Of a stretch of 6,528 bases of DNA, positions 1 to 6,122 are shown piece by piece. Below the pieces are notes generated by a model. The model made no database searches, was not told the origin of the DNA, and saw nothing but the letters and a program-made list of their open reading frames with translations. The first letter of the stretch is position 1. The number at the start of each line of letters is the position of its first letter. Made by a program: the position numbers and the translations under genes. The DNA is from Schlesneria sp. (GTDB lineage: Bacteria; Planctomycetota; Planctomycetia; Planctomycetales; Planctomycetaceae): NCBI GenBank assembly GCA_025353525.1, contig JANXOO010001505.1, positions 1 to 6,528 on the forward strand, given 5' to 3'.

Positions 1-342
1 GACCCAGCAGAAATCCCACGTGCGGTTGGGAGTCGTCTGAAACGCCTGAAGAGTTCCGGGTGGTAACAAAACGGCATGTCCGGGCAGACAGGTTGTCCAG
101 CGCCCGTCGACAAGTACCCGCCCTTCTCCTTCGACGCACGCGAGGAAGTAACTTCCCCCCAATCTTGTTCTGACAATTTCAAACGGGGATGGTAAGTGCG
201 CGACTGCCAAATGTCGGATTCGATGTCGGTTGAGTTCGGTGCAAATCGGCGAATTTACAATCCAGGCTCGCGAATCGTCAGCATCGGCACGTATGATGGT
301 GGCGCGGCCGTTCTTCGGTCGAATGTCGGTTTCAGATAGCAT
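1..342 (-). CDS. AraC-family transcriptional regulator, N-terminal cupin part (partial, runs off left edge)
   Basis: The minus-strand frame from ATG at 342 stays open to position 1, giving 114 codons with no stop. It begins MLSETDIRPKNGR. Residues about 55-114 read like the sugar/effector-binding cupin domain of AraC regulators (AraC_binding, PF02311): GGSYFLACVEGEGRVLVDG is the usual glycine-rich strand pair, LPGHAVLLPPGTLQAF matches the 'PGD-lllPPGtpHay' block, and TWDFCWV matches the 'W-f-WVHf' strand. The usual His after PPGT is replaced by Gln. In this frame a TAA lies at 441-439 and there is no ATG, GTG or TTG between it and 342, so the start is well fixed; no Shine-Dalgarno is visible. 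The HTH DNA-binding domain would lie beyond the left edge and is not seen, so a cupin-only protein is possible. The gene is divergent from the PSCyt1 operon, which makes it a candidate regulator of that operon; this is inference from position. Confidence 0.72.
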   Translation of the reverse strand, partial: MLSETDIRPKNGRATIIRADADDSRAWIVNSPICTELNRHRIRHLAVAHLPSPFEIVRTRLGGSYFLACVEGEGRVLVDGRWTTCLPGHAVLLPPGTLQAFQTTPNRTWDFCWV

Positions 343-384
343 TTGGTCGTATCGGCTGATGGAGATCTGTGTCGACTGCGGTAA

Positions 385-405
385 GATATCTCCGTAAATG
401 ATATC
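385..405. repeat. Inverted/direct repeat GATATC-N9-GATATC
   Basis: GATATC occurs at 385-390 and again at 400-405. Because GATATC is self-complementary, the two copies are both direct and inverted repeats, with centres 15 nt apart. The right copy extends to the 8-nt palindrome tgatatca (399-406). The pair lies 43 nt upstream of the AraC-type start codon, so it could be a regulator site or a short hairpin in the leader of that gene. A 6-bp stem is weak evidence. Confidence 0.3.
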
Positions 406-425
406 AGACGCAGCGGGAATGACGG

Positions 426-436
426 TGATCGGATCA
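426..436. repeat. Perfect 11-nt palindrome TGATCGGATCA
   Basis: Two 5-nt arms, TGATC and GATCA, flank a single central G. The symmetry stops at the next base on each side. It sits near the middle of the divergent intergenic region, between the GATATC pair and a tandem gaacgcc duplication. It is a possible dimeric regulator half-site pair, but it is short enough to be chance. Confidence 0.25.
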
Positions 437-449
437 GGTTATTTTGTGG

Positions 450-463
450 GAACGCCGAACGCC
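450..463. repeat. Tandem duplication of the heptamer gaacgcc
   Basis: The heptamer gaacgcc is present twice, head to tail, followed by gaaagtt. AraC-type regulators often bind direct repeats, but their sites are normally longer and about one helical turn or more apart, so a regulatory role is speculative. Replication slippage is an equally good explanation. Confidence 0.25.
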
Positions 464-573
464 GAAAGTTGATCTGGCACAGCCTGCGATTACCGGCTAC
501 TGAAACGAGCCTCATTCATCAATGTGAGCAGGATAAAATCAAAACAAACTCGCACCGTCGAGAAAGCGATTCG

Positions 574-3500
574 ATGATCCCGATTCAAGAACAAACTGTC
601 CAAAAGGTTGCCAAGGCCTGTTTTCCATGCAAGCCTCTCAATCCGACTCGGAATGCCAATTGTAGGGCTTCAACCCGCTTGAGCAGGCATGCAGCCGTCG
701 TTCGGCATCTGATTTTTGCTGCGCCATCATTACATGTTCTCGTGATGGCGGTTCTTTTGCTGAGTTCATCCACGGCAATCGCACAGCCACCGGAACCGGT
801 TGACTTTGGCAGGCAAATACAGCCGATTCTCGCGAGACGCTGCTACGCTTGCCACGGTCCTGATAAAGCCGAAGGCGATTTGCGTTTCAACCGGAAAGAG
901 ACTGTATTCAGTGCTCTCAAGTCCGGAAAGCTCGCTGTTGTTCCTCACGATCTGTCCGGGAGCGAGCTGATACGTCGCGTGACATCGACGGATGACAGCG
1001 ACCGGATGCCTCCGGAAGGTCCGCCACTGACACCATCACAAATCGGGCTGATGAAGACCTGGATCGAACAAGGCGCCGACTGGAAAGAACATTGGGCGTT
1101 CGATGCCCCGCGTTCACAGCCACTTCCCACCGTTAAAAACGAACGATGGGTCAAGAGCCCGATTGATGCATTCGTGTTGAGCAAACTTGAAAGCAGGGGA
1201 CTCAACCCGGCCCCACCTGCAGAGAAAGCGGCCCTCTTGCGTCGAGTCGCGTTTGACCTGACGGGACTTCCACCGACCCTGGATGAATTGAAGTCGTTTC
1301 TTGGCGATGAATCGCCGGGTGCCTATGAGATTGTCGTCGATCGGCTACTTCAATCGGAACATTTCGGCGAGCATCAGGCGCGACACTGGCTGGATGTCGT
1401 TCGTTATGCAGACACCAACAGCTTTGAACGGGACGGGCCAAAACCGAACGCGTGGCGCTACCGCGACTATGTGATTCGCTCGTTTAACCGCGACAAGCCG
1501 TATGACCGGTTTATCAAAGAGCAATTGGCGGGTGACGAATTGCCCGATGGCGGAAACGACGGACTGATTGCAACCGGCTTCTATCGACTTGGTCAGTGGG
1601 ATGACGAACCCGCTGATCGGCTGTTGGCCGGGTACGATGTCCTCGACGACATCATCACGACGACGGCACAGGGGTTTCTCGGATTGACTGTGAATTGTGC
1701 TCGCTGTCACGACCACAAAATCGATCCTGTTCCCCAACGCGATTACTACAGCCTGTTGGCATTCTTCAAGGGAGTGACTCCTAACGGTAACCCCAATCCG
1801 CAAGTCGAGCGACCGGTTTTCGAGACTGATGCCGAAAAAGTTGACTATGACGCCGCAATGAAGGCCCACAAGGATAAGTTGCGCAATTTCCAGGCAACCA
1901 TCACCGCGATCGAGATGGATTTCCGCAAACGCGTTGGCAGTACCGGGACTGTGAGTGATGCGGTTGACCTCTGCGAACTTCGATACCGGTTCTACAGAGA
2001 CAGTTGGGAATCGCTGCCGAATTTCGAGAACCTCAAACCGGAAACAGTTGGCAAACTGGACGGAGGATTCTTCGATCTCTCTCCTGCCACGCGAGAAACT
2101 TCGTTCGGCTTCGTCTTCGAAGGGACTCTCGTCGTCCCCGTCGATGGCGATTACGAATTCAGTCTTGATTCGGATGATGGTTCCCGATTGACCGTCGCCG
2201 GAGCTCAAGTCGTGCTGTACGACGGAATCCATTCGATCGGCCAGCCACGATCCGGCAAGATTTCCCTCAAGCAGGGACCGACCCCGATTCGTCTCGACTA
2301 TTTTCAAGGGGTCGGCGGCAAAGGGCTGACCGTCACGTGGTCGGGGCCTGGGTTCGAACGAAAACTGCTTTCGGAGCCCAATGACAATCGCGACGCCAGC
2401 GCCCGTCGCCGAAAGCATCGCAAAGAATTTGAAAGCCTGATCGCTTCGAAGGGGCCGACAGTTCTGGGTGCGAGCATCTACGAAGAATACAAGTCGTTCG
2501 TTCATCAGCTCGAAGAACTCAGAAATCACAAAGTTGAACCACCGTCAGCACTGTGTGTCACCGAATCAGGACCGAATCCTCCGGAAACAATGTTGCTCAA
2601 ACGTGGTAACCCGCAGTCGCCGGGCGAAAAAGTTGTTCCGGCGTTTCTGACGATTCTTGGCGGCGATGCGGCAGTGATTCCGCCTGCTGCGGCTTCTGCG
2701 ACGACATCGGGCCGTCGCACGGCGCTCGCGAACTGGATCGCGTCATCGACTAACCGGCTGACCGCACGAGTGATGGTCAATCGGATCTGGCAACATCATT
2801 TCGGTCGCGGAATCGTTCGGTCGCCGAACAACTTCGGACTTTTGGGTGATCCGCCGACGCACCTCGAATTGCTCGATTGGCTGGCGATCGATTTCATGCA
2901 AGGTTCGAACTTCACCGAAGGAGGCAATTCGTCGTTTTCAGGAGAACCGTGGTCGATCAAGCGCATGCACAAGCAGATCGTCATGTCCGGCACGTATCGA
3001 ATGTCGTCCCGGACGGCCAGCGACGCTGCGTCAGCAAAAGACGGTTCGAGAAGTACAAGTCTTTCGGACGCCATCAAGGTCGATCCGCTCAACAATTTGT
3101 TCTGGCGGCACGATATGCGTCGGCTGAGTGCCGAAGAGGTCCGTGATTCGATTCTCACAGTGAGTGGTCAGTTCAACTCAAAGATGTACGGACCTGGCGT
3201 TTTCCCCGAGATCAGTGACGAGGTCAAAGCAGGGCAATCGGTACCAGGCTCGGGCTGGAGCGATTCATCTCCGGAGGATCAGGTACGTCGTAGCGTTTAT
3301 GTTCAAGTCAAACGATCAATGGTACTTCCGATCCTTTCCGACTTCGATTTTGCTGATACCGACAGTAGCTGCGCAGCACGGTTTACGACGACGCAGCCAA
3401 CGCAGGCACTCGGGATGCTCAATGGCAAACTGTTAAACGAGCAGGCCGTTGCGTTCGCCCGGCGATTAAGGAAGGAAGCCGGGACCGATGTGTATCAACA

Positions 3501-3675
3501 GGTATCGCTCGGATGTCGACTGGCTCTCGAACGCGAACCTGACGAATCCATGATCCGGCGAAGTTTGCAATTGATTGACGCTTTGAAAACGAAGCACGGG
3601 CTGGGTGTCGAAAAGGCACTGGAACAGTTTTGCCTGATGATCTTCAATTTGAACGAATTTGTTTATCTGGACTAG
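574..3675 (+). CDS. Secreted planctomycete cytochrome protein: PSCyt1 - DUF1549 (PSCyt2) - PA14 - DUF1553 (PSD1)
   Basis: This is a 1033-residue exported protein. A hydrophobic core at about residues 53-64 followed by AIA-Q (68-71) gives a likely Sec signal peptide cleaved after A70. PSCyt1 (about 77-170) has the c-type haem motif CYACH (90-94) and DRMPPEG, whose Met145 may be the distal haem ligand. DUF1549 (about 195-401) has the family's NCARCHDHKIDP block with a second CxxCH (375-379). A charged, probably coiled segment (about 415-450) leads into a PA14 domain (about 469-600: LRYRFYRDSW, then GDYEFSLDSDDGSRL). The conserved RGNP block (677-680) precedes DUF1553 (about 713-969, from GRRTALANWIASSTNRLTARVMVNRIWQ split over that stretch). 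The catalytic role is unknown; electron transfer is inferred. Start choice: ATG 574 has a partial ribosome site GAGAAAG 7 nt upstream. ATG 469 has no such site, and ATG 745 would leave a 13-residue signal with no basic end. Even from 574 the part before the signal core is unusually long. The DUF1501 gene follows after 7 nt. Confidence 0.93.
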   Translation: MIPIQEQTVQKVAKACFPCKPLNPTRNANCRASTRLSRHAAVVRHLIFAAPSLHVLVMAVLLLSSSTAIAQPPEPVDFGRQIQPILARRCYACHGPDKAEGDLRFNRKETVFSALKSGKLAVVPHDLSGSELIRRVTSTDDSDRMPPEGPPLTPSQIGLMKTWIEQGADWKEHWAFDAPRSQPLPTVKNERWVKSPIDAFVLSKLESRGLNPAPPAEKAALLRRVAFDLTGLPPTLDELKSFLGDESPGAYEIVVDRLLQSEHFGEHQARHWLDVVRYADTNSFERDGPKPNAWRYRDYVIRSFNRDKPYDRFIKEQLAGDELPDGGNDGLIATGFYRLGQWDDEPADRLLAGYDVLDDIITTTAQGFLGLTVNCARCHDHKIDPVPQRDYYSLLAFFKGVTPNGNPNPQVERPVFETDAEKVDYDAAMKAHKDKLRNFQATITAIEMDFRKRVGSTGTVSDAVDLCELRYRFYRDSWESLPNFENLKPETVGKLDGGFFDLSPATRETSFGFVFEGTLVVPVDGDYEFSLDSDDGSRLTVAGAQVVLYDGIHSIGQPRSGKISLKQGPTPIRLDYFQGVGGKGLTVTWSGPGFERKLLSEPNDNRDASARRRKHRKEFESLIASKGPTVLGASIYEEYKSFVHQLEELRNHKVEPPSALCVTESGPNPPETMLLKRGNPQSPGEKVVPAFLTILGGDAAVIPPAAASATTSGRRTALANWIASSTNRLTARVMVNRIWQHHFGRGIVRSPNNFGLLGDPPTHLELLDWLAIDFMQGSNFTEGGNSSFSGEPWSIKRMHKQIVMSGTYRMSSRTASDAASAKDGSRSTSLSDAIKVDPLNNLFWRHDMRRLSAEEVRDSILTVSGQFNSKMYGPGVFPEISDEVKAGQSVPGSGWSDSSPEDQVRRSVYVQVKRSMVLPILSDFDFADTDSSCAARFTTTQPTQALGMLNGKLLNEQAVAFARRLRKEAGTDVYQQVSLGCRLALEREPDESMIRRSLQLIDALKTKHGLGVEKALEQFCLMIFNLNEFVYLD

Positions 3676-3682
3676 GTGCGAC

Positions 3683-5137
3683 ATGACAGTTCCCAATTTT
3701 TGTGGTCGTACGCGACGCGAATTCATCTGGCAGGCAGGTGCCGGCTTTGCCGGAACAGCATTGAGCGGCCTGCTTCAGCGCGACGGATTCCATTCGTCGC
3801 TGGCGGATTCTCCGGCGAGTCCGCTCCATCAGAATCCGCTCGCCGCGAAAATTCCGCACTTTGCGCCAAATGCGAAGAGCGTCATTTTTCTGTTCATGTA
3901 TGGCGGCCCAAGTCATATCGACACGTTCGATTACAAGCCCGCCATGAAGGGACGCGACAATCAGACGATCGATGTCAAAACATTCGGCCGCGGAGGTCAC
4001 AAGAACCAGGGCCGTATTGTCGAAACGCGTTGGGATTTCAAGCAGTATGGACAATGTGGCAAATGGGTCAGCGACCTGTTTCCGCATGTGGCAACCTGCG
4101 TCGATGATATCGCCTTCGTTCATTCGATGACTGCTGATTCGCCGATTCACGGTTCGGCGATGTTAATGATGAATTCGGGCAAAATTCTTTCCGGCAGCCC
4201 ATGCCTCGGTTCCTGGGTAAACTATGGTCTTGGGAGTGAAAACGAGAACTTGCCCGGCTTCGTCGTGATGCTTGATCCGTCCGGCGGACCGATCAGCGGT
4301 GCCAAGAACTGGTCTAGCGGCTATATGCCGGCAACCTATCAGGGGACGATACTTCGTTCGAAAGGTGCTCCGATTATCGATTTGAACACGCGAGAAGGGA
4401 CCACGCGCGAGATGCAGCGGGAGCTTCTGGATGCCCTGAAGGACACAAATTCGATTCATGCCGGTACCCGGTCAGACAACACCGAACTTGCCGCACGGAT
4501 TAACAGCTACGAACTCGCTTTCAAAATGCAGAAGCACGCACCGGAAGCGGTCGATTTCTCGCAAGAGACCGCCGAAACGCAAAAACTTTACGGCATGGAC
4601 CAGCCACGAACTCTGGATTTTGGGAAACGCTGTTTACTCGCTCGCCGATTGGTGGAGCGGGGCGTCAGATTCATTCAACTTTATTCCGGAGGCAGTCATA
4701 ACGACGCCAACTGGGACGCTCACAGCGATATCAAGAAGAACCACAACTTCCACGCGGGAAATACGGATCAACCCGTGGCGGCACTGTTAAAAGATCTGAA
4801 GCAACGCGACATGCTGAAGGACACACTGGTGATCTGGGGCGGCGAATTTGGACGCCAACCGACTGCCGAATATGCGATGGGGACCGGGCGCGACCACAAC
4901 GCGTACGGGTTTACGATGTGGATGGCAGGTGGCGGGATCAAAGGGGGAGTCAGCGTCGGGACAACCGACGAACTCGGTTCAGCCGCTGTCGAGTCACCAT
5001 TCCACGTCAAGCGACTGCATGCGACGGTGCTGCGACAAATGGGACTCGACCCCAACGGGCTGTCCTATTTCCACGGCGGACTCGATCAAAAACTGGTTGG
5101 AGTGGAACACGTAGAGCCGATACCGGAGATCATCTAG
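3683..5137 (+). CDS. DUF1501 family protein with Tat signal (alkaline-phosphatase/sulfatase-like fold)
   Basis: This 484-residue protein opens with a twin-arginine signal: RTRREFI (Arg11-Arg12), then a glycine/alanine-rich hydrophobic stretch (18-31). The rest matches DUF1501 (PF07394, alkaline phosphatase-like clan). Family blocks are FLFMYGGPSHIDTFDYKP (69-86), a GSPCLGSWVNYGLGSEN block, SGGSHNDANWDAHSD (335-349), WGGEFGRQP (385-393), GRDHN (402-406) and MAGGGIKGG. Conserved Asp and His in the HIDTFD, HNDANWDAH and GRDHN blocks are the likely metal ligands, by analogy with the superfamily. Substrate and reaction are unknown; hydrolysis of a sulfate or phosphate ester is only inferred. The in-frame ATG at 3659 would overlap the upstream gene and place eight residues before the usual start, so ATG 3683 is preferred; taGGTG just upstream is a weak ribosome site. 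The 7-nt gap to the PSCyt1 gene indicates one operon. This pairing recurs in planctomycete genomes and suggests the two proteins act together outside the cytoplasm. Confidence 0.93.
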   Translation: MTVPNFCGRTRREFIWQAGAGFAGTALSGLLQRDGFHSSLADSPASPLHQNPLAAKIPHFAPNAKSVIFLFMYGGPSHIDTFDYKPAMKGRDNQTIDVKTFGRGGHKNQGRIVETRWDFKQYGQCGKWVSDLFPHVATCVDDIAFVHSMTADSPIHGSAMLMMNSGKILSGSPCLGSWVNYGLGSENENLPGFVVMLDPSGGPISGAKNWSSGYMPATYQGTILRSKGAPIIDLNTREGTTREMQRELLDALKDTNSIHAGTRSDNTELAARINSYELAFKMQKHAPEAVDFSQETAETQKLYGMDQPRTLDFGKRCLLARRLVERGVRFIQLYSGGSHNDANWDAHSDIKKNHNFHAGNTDQPVAALLKDLKQRDMLKDTLVIWGGEFGRQPTAEYAMGTGRDHNAYGFTMWMAGGGIKGGVSVGTTDELGSAAVESPFHVKRLHATVLRQMGLDPNGLSYFHGGLDQKLVGVEHVEPIPEII

Positions 5138-5148
5138 ATCCGCTTGAG

Positions 5149-6120
5149 TCAACGCTTCCGTTTTGCCAGGCGGGTCAGCGGTTCAAACACGCCACCGCCA
5201 AGATTCGCCAGACTGAATTCCGGAAGCGGCAGTCCCTTCCCACCGTTCAGCGCTGCGCCCACCAGTCCCTTCAACAGACGGAAGGGTGCCAACAACCGGT
5301 TTTTGAGTGGAATTCGCGTTCCTTCTCCGGTCGCCCGGAACAGGAGCAATGTCACGTCGTCGTCGGTCAAATTCCCATTGTACAACGCCCTGACCCGTTT
5401 GCAGATTTGTTCGGACAACGTTTCGGGGTGATCGGCGTCGGTTTCCGAAACGATTTCCAGAAACTGTTTGGGACTAAGGAACTCACCGCGTTCGTTTCGC
5501 GATTCGATAAATGCATCCGTATAAAACAGCACCAGGTCGCCAACTCCGAGCGTCAGTTCAAGTTCGGCATACGTGCCGTCCTCGAACACACCCAGCGGCA
5601 GATCATCGGGACCGTGTGATTGCCCCAATGCTTCCTGATGTCGTTCAAGCAATCGCCACTTGCGATCACGTGCGGTGTAAATCAACGGAGTCGGATGGCC
5701 CGCGTTGCTGAACGTCAATTGACGTGTGGGAGCCAGAAATGTTGCCACTACTGCAGTGGCAAAACGGCCAGCGGTCGCGAGATTGGAAAATTCGGCGTTC
5801 ATCGACGCAACGAACCGGATTTGCTGAATGTGGTTCACGAACCGGCGCATCAGCAGCCGCAATCCTTCGGCTGACGCAGCAACTTCAGAACCGTGGCCGC
5901 TGACATCGGCGAGCAGCAACCGTGTGATTCGCCCGGTGGCGCAGCTCGAGACGTAATACACATCGCCACCACTGTCGGCCTGCTGGTAGGGGCAACTGTA
6001 GACCCATGCATGGAGGCCAGGCAATGTGACCGTTCGGTCGGTCGCACGACTTCCACCCCAGATTTCCATACAGGTCATCGAGTGCGCCGCGTCCATCGGT
6101 TCATCATGAGTCTGCGACAT
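5149..6120 (-). CDS. PP2C-type Ser/Thr protein phosphatase, SpoIIE/RsbU family
   Basis: This 323-residue protein should remove phosphate from Ser/Thr of a partner, typically an anti-sigma-factor antagonist. The PP2C_SIG/SpoIIE domain spans about residues 35-262. Metal-site motifs are intact: SGGDVYYV (Asp53), LLADVSGHGSEVA (Asp72), FYTDAFIES (Asp202, with Ala where TDG is usual) and LTDDDVTLLLF (Asp254/255). NAGHPTPLIY (139-148) and DLPLGVF (173-179) are further family blocks. There is no N-terminal PAS, GAF, HAMP or receiver domain, only about 34 residues with MEIWGGSR, so sensing must come from a partner or substrate. A 61-residue tail follows the domain. It is basic with a hydrophobic, glycine-rich stretch (LLAPFRLLKGLVGAAL, 276-291), possibly amphipathic and membrane- or partner-binding. 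No STAS antagonist or anti-sigma kinase gene is in the window. The first ATG is chosen because it overlaps the upstream MBL stop; alternatives at M9, M15 and M18 would lose this overlap. Confidence 0.92.
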   Translation of the reverse strand: MSQTHDEPMDAAHSMTCMEIWGGSRATDRTVTLPGLHAWVYSCPYQQADSGGDVYYVSSCATGRITRLLLADVSGHGSEVAASAEGLRLLMRRFVNHIQQIRFVASMNAEFSNLATAGRFATAVVATFLAPTRQLTFSNAGHPTPLIYTARDRKWRLLERHQEALGQSHGPDDLPLGVFEDGTYAELELTLGVGDLVLFYTDAFIESRNERGEFLSPKQFLEIVSETDADHPETLSEQICKRVRALYNGNLTDDDVTLLLFRATGEGTRIPLKNRLLAPFRLLKGLVGAALNGGKGLPLPEFSLANLGGGVFEPLTRLAKRKR

Positions 6121-6122
6121 CA
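6118..6122 (-). promoter_or_regulatory. TGATG stop/start overlap (translational coupling MBL to phosphatase)
   Basis: On the minus strand the MBL stop TGA (6122-6120) shares its A with the phosphatase start ATG (6120-6118). No Shine-Dalgarno sequence is evident just upstream (the sequence there is GGCGAAAACC), so termination-reinitiation is a likely way to start the phosphatase. This fixes the phosphatase start and places both genes in one transcript. Confidence 0.75.

Larger units (their letters stand above)
343..573. promoter_or_regulatory. Divergent intergenic region between the AraC-type gene and the PSCyt1/DUF1501 operon
   Basis: These 231 nt separate two divergently transcribed genes and must hold the promoters for both, unless the + strand gene starts further upstream. 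Visible elements are a GATATC pair with a 9-nt spacer (385-405), the palindrome TGATCGGATCA (426-436) and a tandem heptamer gaacgcc (450-463). For the + strand gene, TAAAAT at 534-539 resembles a -10 hexamer, but no convincing -35 lies 16-18 nt upstream, so no promoter is called. The palindromes lie where an operator would be expected, but they are short and could arise by chance. Confidence 0.4.

Noticed and set aside
255..515. 86-codon minus-strand frame across the divergent intergenic region
   Set aside because: It overlaps the AraC-type gene in a different frame, and only the latter shows a protein-family pattern. The composition is Arg/Ser-rich without motif.
534..539. TAAAAT as a -10 promoter element for the cytochrome operon
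   Set aside because: It matches five of six bases of the sigma-70 -10 consensus, but no acceptable -35 lies 16-18 nt upstream, so it was not called as a separate feature.
469..573. Upstream ATG at 469 as the true start of the cytochrome gene
   Set aside because: It has no ribosome-binding site, would lengthen an already long pre-signal region to about 87 residues and would consume most of the divergent promoter region. It is not excluded.
1345..2529. 394-codon open frame on the minus strand, antisense to the cytochrome gene
   Set aside because: It lies entirely within the DUF1549/PA14 coding region, whose + strand translation carries clear family motifs. Its own translation shows no recognisable domain. 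Long antisense frames are expected opposite a moderately GC-rich coding sequence.
3644..4150. 168-codon minus-strand frame opposite the start of the DUF1501 gene
   Set aside because: It is antisense to the Tat signal and first DUF1501 blocks, with no family resemblance in its translation.
4918..5619. 233-codon + strand frame crossing the end of the DUF1501 gene and the 3' part of the phosphatase
   Set aside because: It overlaps two well-supported genes on both sides of their convergent stops, has no recognisable motif and is Arg/Gln-rich in the way shadow frames usually are.
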